Source: DATBIS01 sp036556805 (GTDB lineage: Bacteria; Actinomycetota; UBA4738; HRBIN12). Taken from it: DNA of 17,261 nt. The notes under the pieces were generated by a model. The model searched no databases. It was not told where the DNA came from and was given only the letters and a program-made list of their open reading frames with translations. Every line of letters begins with the position of its first letter. Within the stretch, counting starts at the first letter, position 1. Positions 13,927-17,261 of this stretch are shown here, in pieces. A program made the position numbers and the translations under genes. The DNA lies in the NCBI GenBank assembly GCA_036556805.1, contig DATBIS010000111.1, positions 1-17,261 of the forward strand, given 5' to 3'.

Positions 13927-14292
13927 TCACTGGATGGTGAGCGTTCCCTCCATACCCTGCGACCGGTGGTACTTGCAGAACATCGTGTACGTCCCGGGTG
14001 CGAGCTCGAAGTCCTCGGACTCCGTCTCGCCCGGCTGGACGTCGTGGTCGATGTCCTGGCCCTCGATCGACACGTTGTGCAGGGCCTGCCCGTCGTTCAC
14101 CAGGCTGATCTGCGTGCCCGAGACGGTCACGTCCGCGGGGCTGAACGCGTTGTCCGTGAGCGTGATGGTGTCGGTGACGGCTCCGCCGCCGCCCGTCGTG
14201 CCGCCTCCCGCGGGGCTGGAGCTGTTACTGCTGCAGGCGGCCAGGGTCAAGGCAACCACCCCGAGGGCGATCGCGCGCTTCCCATGCTTCAT
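13927..14292 (-). CDS. Cupredoxin-domain lipoprotein (plastocyanin-like)
   Basis: 121 residues: a lipoprotein signal with lipobox LAAC (Cys20), a Ser/Gly-rich linker (21-37), then one cupredoxin domain. All four type 1 copper ligands are in place: His72 (LHNVSI), then Cys106, His109 and Met114 in FCKYHRSQGM, which is the plastocyanin C-x2-H-x4-M spacing. It should act outside the membrane as an electron carrier or copper binder. The ATG follows GGAAGGGAG. The gene starts 31 nt after the stop of the double cupredoxin gene on the same strand, and the two are very likely one operon. Confidence 0.9.
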   Translation of the reverse strand: MKHGKRAIALGVVALTLAACSSNSSSPAGGGTTGGGGAVTDTITLTDNAFSPADVTVSGTQISLVNDGQALHNVSIEGQDIDHDVQPGETESEDFELAPGTYTMFCKYHRSQGMEGTLTIQ

Positions 14293-14323
14293 CGTGTTCT
14301 CCCTTCCTTCGAGCGACGTGGGT

Positions 14324-15067
14324 TCAGCCGACGACCGTCACCGTGCCGGTCATCGTGGGGTGGATCTGGCAGGCGTAGGTGAACTCGCCGGCCTCGGTGA
14401 GGGGCGTCGAGAACGACGCTCCGCCGTCGAGCGGACCCGAGTCGAACGAGCCGTCGTCGGCGGTCACCGTGTGTGTGGTCGGGTCGTGGTTCATCCAGGT
14501 CACCTCGGTGCCAAGGGGTACCTCGAGATCGGTGGGCGCAAACGCGAATCCGTGCACGAGCACGGTGTCGGGCGCCGTCTCCTGCACGCGCACGAGCGGC
14601 GCGTCCTTGCGAACCGTGAGCAACGTCTCCATCCCGAGGTCGTCGTGGTTCGCGATGAAGCACTCGATCTTGTAGACGCCCGGGGCGAGGTCCGCATGCA
14701 CCCGGACGATGTCACCGGGGCCGAACGCGTTCGCCTCCAGCTTGAGGCCGTCGCCGCTGCCGTGCCCGCTGCTGTCCTGGCCCTCGATCTCCATCTCGAA
14801 CCCATGGGTCATCGTGCCGCCGTTGCGCACCACGAACGTGATGGGTCCGGGCCGCACCACGTCGGCCTCGAGCTCGATCGCCCACTCGCCGAAGCCGACG
14901 TCGAGGCCGCCCTTGCGGGGGTCGACGCGGGTGCCTGGCTGCGTGCCGGCCGTCGACGGATCGCCGTTCGCGGTTGCGGTCGACGACGGCGTCTGGACGA
15001 CATCCGGTGCGGCGCACGCGGTTGCGAGCGCGAAGAGAACGAACGGGGTCACGATCCATCGGTTCAT
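14324..15067 (-). CDS. Lipoprotein with two cupredoxin domains
   Basis: 247 residues from ATG 15067; the frame runs further upstream, but the signal peptide begins here (MNRWIVTPFVLFALATAC, lipobox Cys18). After a Ser/Thr-rich linker (residues 19-50) come two cupredoxin domains. Domain 1 (about 52-153) has candidate copper ligands His88 (THGFEM), Cys136, His141 and Met146 with C-x4-H-x4-M spacing. Domain 2 (about 165-247) has His199, Cys233, His236 and Met239 with C-x2-H-x2-M. Two copper sites with different loop spacing could mean different redox potentials, as in multicopper-type proteins, but no nitrite-reductase or oxidase trinuclear site is seen. It precedes the single-domain cupredoxin in an apparent operon. 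No convincing ribosome site is present before the ATG. Confidence 0.88.
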   Translation of the reverse strand: MNRWIVTPFVLFALATACAAPDVVQTPSSTATANGDPSTAGTQPGTRVDPRKGGLDVGFGEWAIELEADVVRPGPITFVVRNGGTMTHGFEMEIEGQDSSGHGSGDGLKLEANAFGPGDIVRVHADLAPGVYKIECFIANHDDLGMETLLTVRKDAPLVRVQETAPDTVLVHGFAFAPTDLEVPLGTEVTWMNHDPTTHTVTADDGSFDSGPLDGGASFSTPLTEAGEFTYACQIHPTMTGTVTVVG

Positions 15068-15110
15068 GGGTTCAGCTTGTCGGCCGGATACCCAAGAGCG
15101 GGCCAAGAGA

Positions 15111-15142
15111 CACGCCGGAGCGCCTCAAGACACTCCGGCGTG
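15111..15142 (-). terminator. lon: Hairpin terminator downstream of lon
   Basis: CACGCCGGAG (15111-15120) and CTCCGGCGTG (15133-15142) pair perfectly over 10 bp around a 12-nt loop, 19 nt past the Lon stop codon. On the minus strand it is followed by TCTCTTGG, a poor T-tract. It also separates lon from the cupredoxin operon. Confidence 0.55.
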
Positions 15143-15161
15143 CTCGATGCAGCGGTGTTTC

Positions 15162-17261
15162 TTAGGCGGCCTCGACCTTGGGGGTCGACGCCTCGAGCGC
15201 CGCGCGCAGGACGTCGTCCACCGACTGCGCGAGGTGGAAGGTCATCTGCTCGCGCACCTGCTCGGGCACGTCGTCGAGGTCGCCCTCGTTCCGCGCCGGC
15301 AGGATGACCTCCGTGAGGCCCGCGCGGTGCGCCGCGAGGACCTTCTGCTTGAGGCCCCCGATCGGCAGCACCCTGCCCTGCAGCGTCACCTCGCCCGTCA
15401 TCCCGACGGTCGACTTCACCGGACGCCCCGTGAGCAGCGACGCGAGCGCCGTCGTCATCGTGACGCCCGCGCTCGGGCCGTCCTTCGGGACGGCGCCGGC
15501 CGGCACGTGCAGGTGGAACCGGCCCTCGAGCGCCGAGGGATCGATGCCGAGCTCCGCCGCGCGCGACCGCACGTAGCTGAGCGCGATCTGCGCCGACTCC
15601 TTCATGACGTCGCCGAGCTGGCCGGTGAGCGTGAGGGTCCCCTCGGGACCACCGCCCTCGATCCGGGTGGCCTCGATGAACAGGACGTCGCCACCGGTGC
15701 CGGTGACGGCGAGGCCGGTCGCGACGCCGGGCGCGGAGGTCCGCTCGGCGGCCTCGAAGAAGAACTTCGGACGGCCGAGGTATGAGCGAACGTCGCCGGC
15801 ACCCACGGTGACCGGGGCCGCTGCGTCCCCGGCCGCGAGCTTCGTCGCGACCTTCCGCAGGAGCTTCCCGATCTCGCGCTCGAGGTTGCGAACGCCGGCC
15901 TCGCGCGTGTAGTCGCCCACGATCGCGCGGAGCGCGTCGTCGCTCAGAGCAACCTCGTCCTCGCGAAGGGCGTTGCGCTCCAGCTGGTTCTTCATCAGGT
16001 GGTGCTTCGCGATCGCGACCTTCTCGTCCTCGGTGTAGCCGTCCAGCCGGATGACCTCCATGCGGTCGAGCAGCGGGCCGGGGATGGTGTCGGCGACGTT
16101 CGCGGTCGCGATGAAGAGCACCTCGGAGAGATCGAGGTCGACCTCGAGGTAGTGGTCCCGGAAGCTGTGGTTCTGGGCGGGATCGAGCACCTCGAGCAGC
16201 GCGCTCGAGGGGTCGCCGCGCCAGTCGGCGCCGACCTTGTCGATCTCGTCGAGCATGAAGACCGGGTTCTTCGTTCCGGCCTCCTTCAGCCCGCGGACGA
16301 TGCGGCCGGGCAGGGCGCCGACGTACGTGCGCCGGTGGCCGCGGATCTCCGCCTCGTCGTGGATCCCGCCGAGCGAGACCCGCACGAACTTCCGGCCGAG
16401 CGCGCGCGCGACCGACTCGCCGAGCGACGTCTTGCCGACGCCGGGGGGACCGACGAGCGTGAGGATCGCGCCGGAGCCGCGTCCGGTCGCCTCGCCCATG
16501 CCGCGGTCGAGCCGAAGCTTGCGCACGGCGAGGTACTCGAGGATCCGGTCCTTCACGTCGTCGAGCCCGTCGTGGTCGGCGTCGAGCACGGCGCGGGCCT
16601 CCGCGATGTCGAGCCGGTCGTCGGTGCGAACGTTCCACGGGATCTCGACCATCCAGTCGAGGTAGGTGCGGATCCAGCCCTGCTCGGGCGACTGCTCGGA
16701 GGTGCGCTCGAGGCGACCGAGCTCGCGCTCGGCCTCCGCTCGGACGTCGTCGGGCATCCCGGCCTCGGCGATCTTCCGGCGGTACTCCTCGACGATGTTC
16801 TCCTCGCCGTCCTCGCCGAGCTCCTTGCGGATCGCGCTCAGCTGCTCGCGAAGGAGGAACTCGCGCTGGCGCTTCTCCATCCCCTCGCTCACGTCGGTGC
16901 GGATCTTCTCCTTGAGCTCGACCTCGGCGAGGGTGTCCTTCGCCCAGCCGATCACGAGCTCGAGGCGCCGCTCGACGTCGAGCGCCTCGAGAACCAGGAC
17001 TCGCTGTTCGATCGAGAGGTCGGGCGAGTAGCCGCTGGTGTCGGCGATGGCGCCGGGATCGGTGATGCCGCGGAGGAACTCGGCGACCTGGGGCGCGCCG
17101 CGCGCCTCCACGATCGCCTCGACCAGCGCGCGGTACTCGCGGGCAAGCTCTCGGGCGCGCTCCGTGGACGGCTGGTCGTCCACGGGCTCGGCCTGGAGCC
17201 AGGTGGCCTGGCCGGTGCCGGCCACGCCTTGCCCCACGACCGCGCGGCGAATGCCGCGGAT
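15162..17261 (-). CDS. lon: ATP-dependent Lon protease, N-terminus cut by the window edge
   Basis: The frame is open to position 17261, so the first part of the gene lies outside; about 699 codons are visible of a family length near 780-800. The visible N-terminal substrate-recognition domain ends in a long coiled region (REFLLREQLSAIRKELGE). The AAA+ module has Walker A GPPGVGKTS, the pore loop region GGIHDEAEIRGHRRTYVG and Walker B FMLDEIDKV. The protease domain has the catalytic serine in KDGPSAGVTM and the catalytic lysine in GGLKQKVLAAHRAG. Lon degrades misfolded and regulatory proteins in the cytoplasm. No domain is damaged. The GTG at 17237 is not the true start. Confidence 0.97.
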   Translation of the reverse strand: MRGIRRAVVGQGVAGTGQATWLQAEPVDDQPSTERARELAREYRALVEAIVEARGAPQVAEFLRGITDPGAIADTSGYSPDLSIEQRVLVLEALDVERRLELVIGWAKDTLAEVELKEKIRTDVSEGMEKRQREFLLREQLSAIRKELGEDGEENIVEEYRRKIAEAGMPDDVRAEAERELGRLERTSEQSPEQGWIRTYLDWMVEIPWNVRTDDRLDIAEARAVLDADHDGLDDVKDRILEYLAVRKLRLDRGMGEATGRGSGAILTLVGPPGVGKTSLGESVARALGRKFVRVSLGGIHDEAEIRGHRRTYVGALPGRIVRGLKEAGTKNPVFMLDEIDKVGADWRGDPSSALLEVLDPAQNHSFRDHYLEVDLDLSEVLFIATANVADTIPGPLLDRMEVIRLDGYTEDEKVAIAKHHLMKNQLERNALREDEVALSDDALRAIVGDYTREAGVRNLEREIGKLLRKVATKLAAGDAAAPVTVGAGDVRSYLGRPKFFFEAAERTSAPGVATGLAVTGTGGDVLFIEATRIEGGGPEGTLTLTGQLGDVMKESAQIALSYVRSRAAELGIDPSALEGRFHLHVPAGAVPKDGPSAGVTMTTALASLLTGRPVKSTVGMTGEVTLQGRVLPIGGLKQKVLAAHRAGLTEVILPARNEGDLDDVPEQVREQMTFHLAQSVDDVLRAALEASTPKVEAA

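Overview
The window is very GC-rich and tightly packed. Third codon positions are mostly G or C, many starts are GTG, and gene ends often overlap. The gene families (a DUF1918 protein, a Dps, a Tat-exported lipoprotein, a bacterial TMEM175 channel, Lon, small cupredoxin lipoproteins, a NDMA/mycothiol-type alcohol dehydrogenase) suggest a member of the Actinomycetota, probably an uncultured environmental lineage. That placement is inferred from composition and gene content; there is no marker RNA here. No rRNA, tRNA, CRISPR array, IS element or phage gene was found.

Layout. (1) Positions 1-1231, minus strand: a zinc alcohol dehydrogenase followed by the start of a formaldehyde-activating-enzyme-like gene that runs off the left edge. 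This looks like a small C1/aldehyde-handling operon. (2) Positions 1357-7888, plus strand: a complete peptide/nickel-type ABC importer (Tat-type lipoprotein binding protein, two permeases, one fused double ATPase) with an EamA-family permease as the probable last gene. Overlapping or nearly touching ends mean it is probably one transcript. (3) Positions 7948-9653: small single genes, namely a possible alpha/beta-barrel protein, a dienelactone-hydrolase-family enzyme on the minus strand, a DUF1918 protein with a histone-like lysine tail, and a 69-residue unknown. (4) Positions 9628-11543: a MetE-like zinc protein divergent from a Dps, and beyond dps a decayed, internally deleted copy of the MetE-like gene. 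(5) Positions 11613-12853, plus strand: a SnoaL-like protein, a 47-residue small protein and a TMEM175 potassium channel. (6) Positions 12860-17261, minus strand: a degenerate nucleotidyltransferase-like protein, a small winged-helix-like protein, two copper-binding cupredoxin lipoproteins in tandem, and Lon protease cut by the right edge.

Apart from the importer and the two likely operons at 1-1231 and 13927-15067, neighbouring genes are functionally unrelated. No defence or secondary-metabolite system was seen. The points most worth checking are the ADH-Fae pairing, the deleted MetE-like copy next to dps, a set of apparently leaderless starts with a TANNNT box 6-7 nt upstream, the probable CTG start of the EamA gene, the lysine-rich DUF1918 protein and the double-site cupredoxin lipoprotein.
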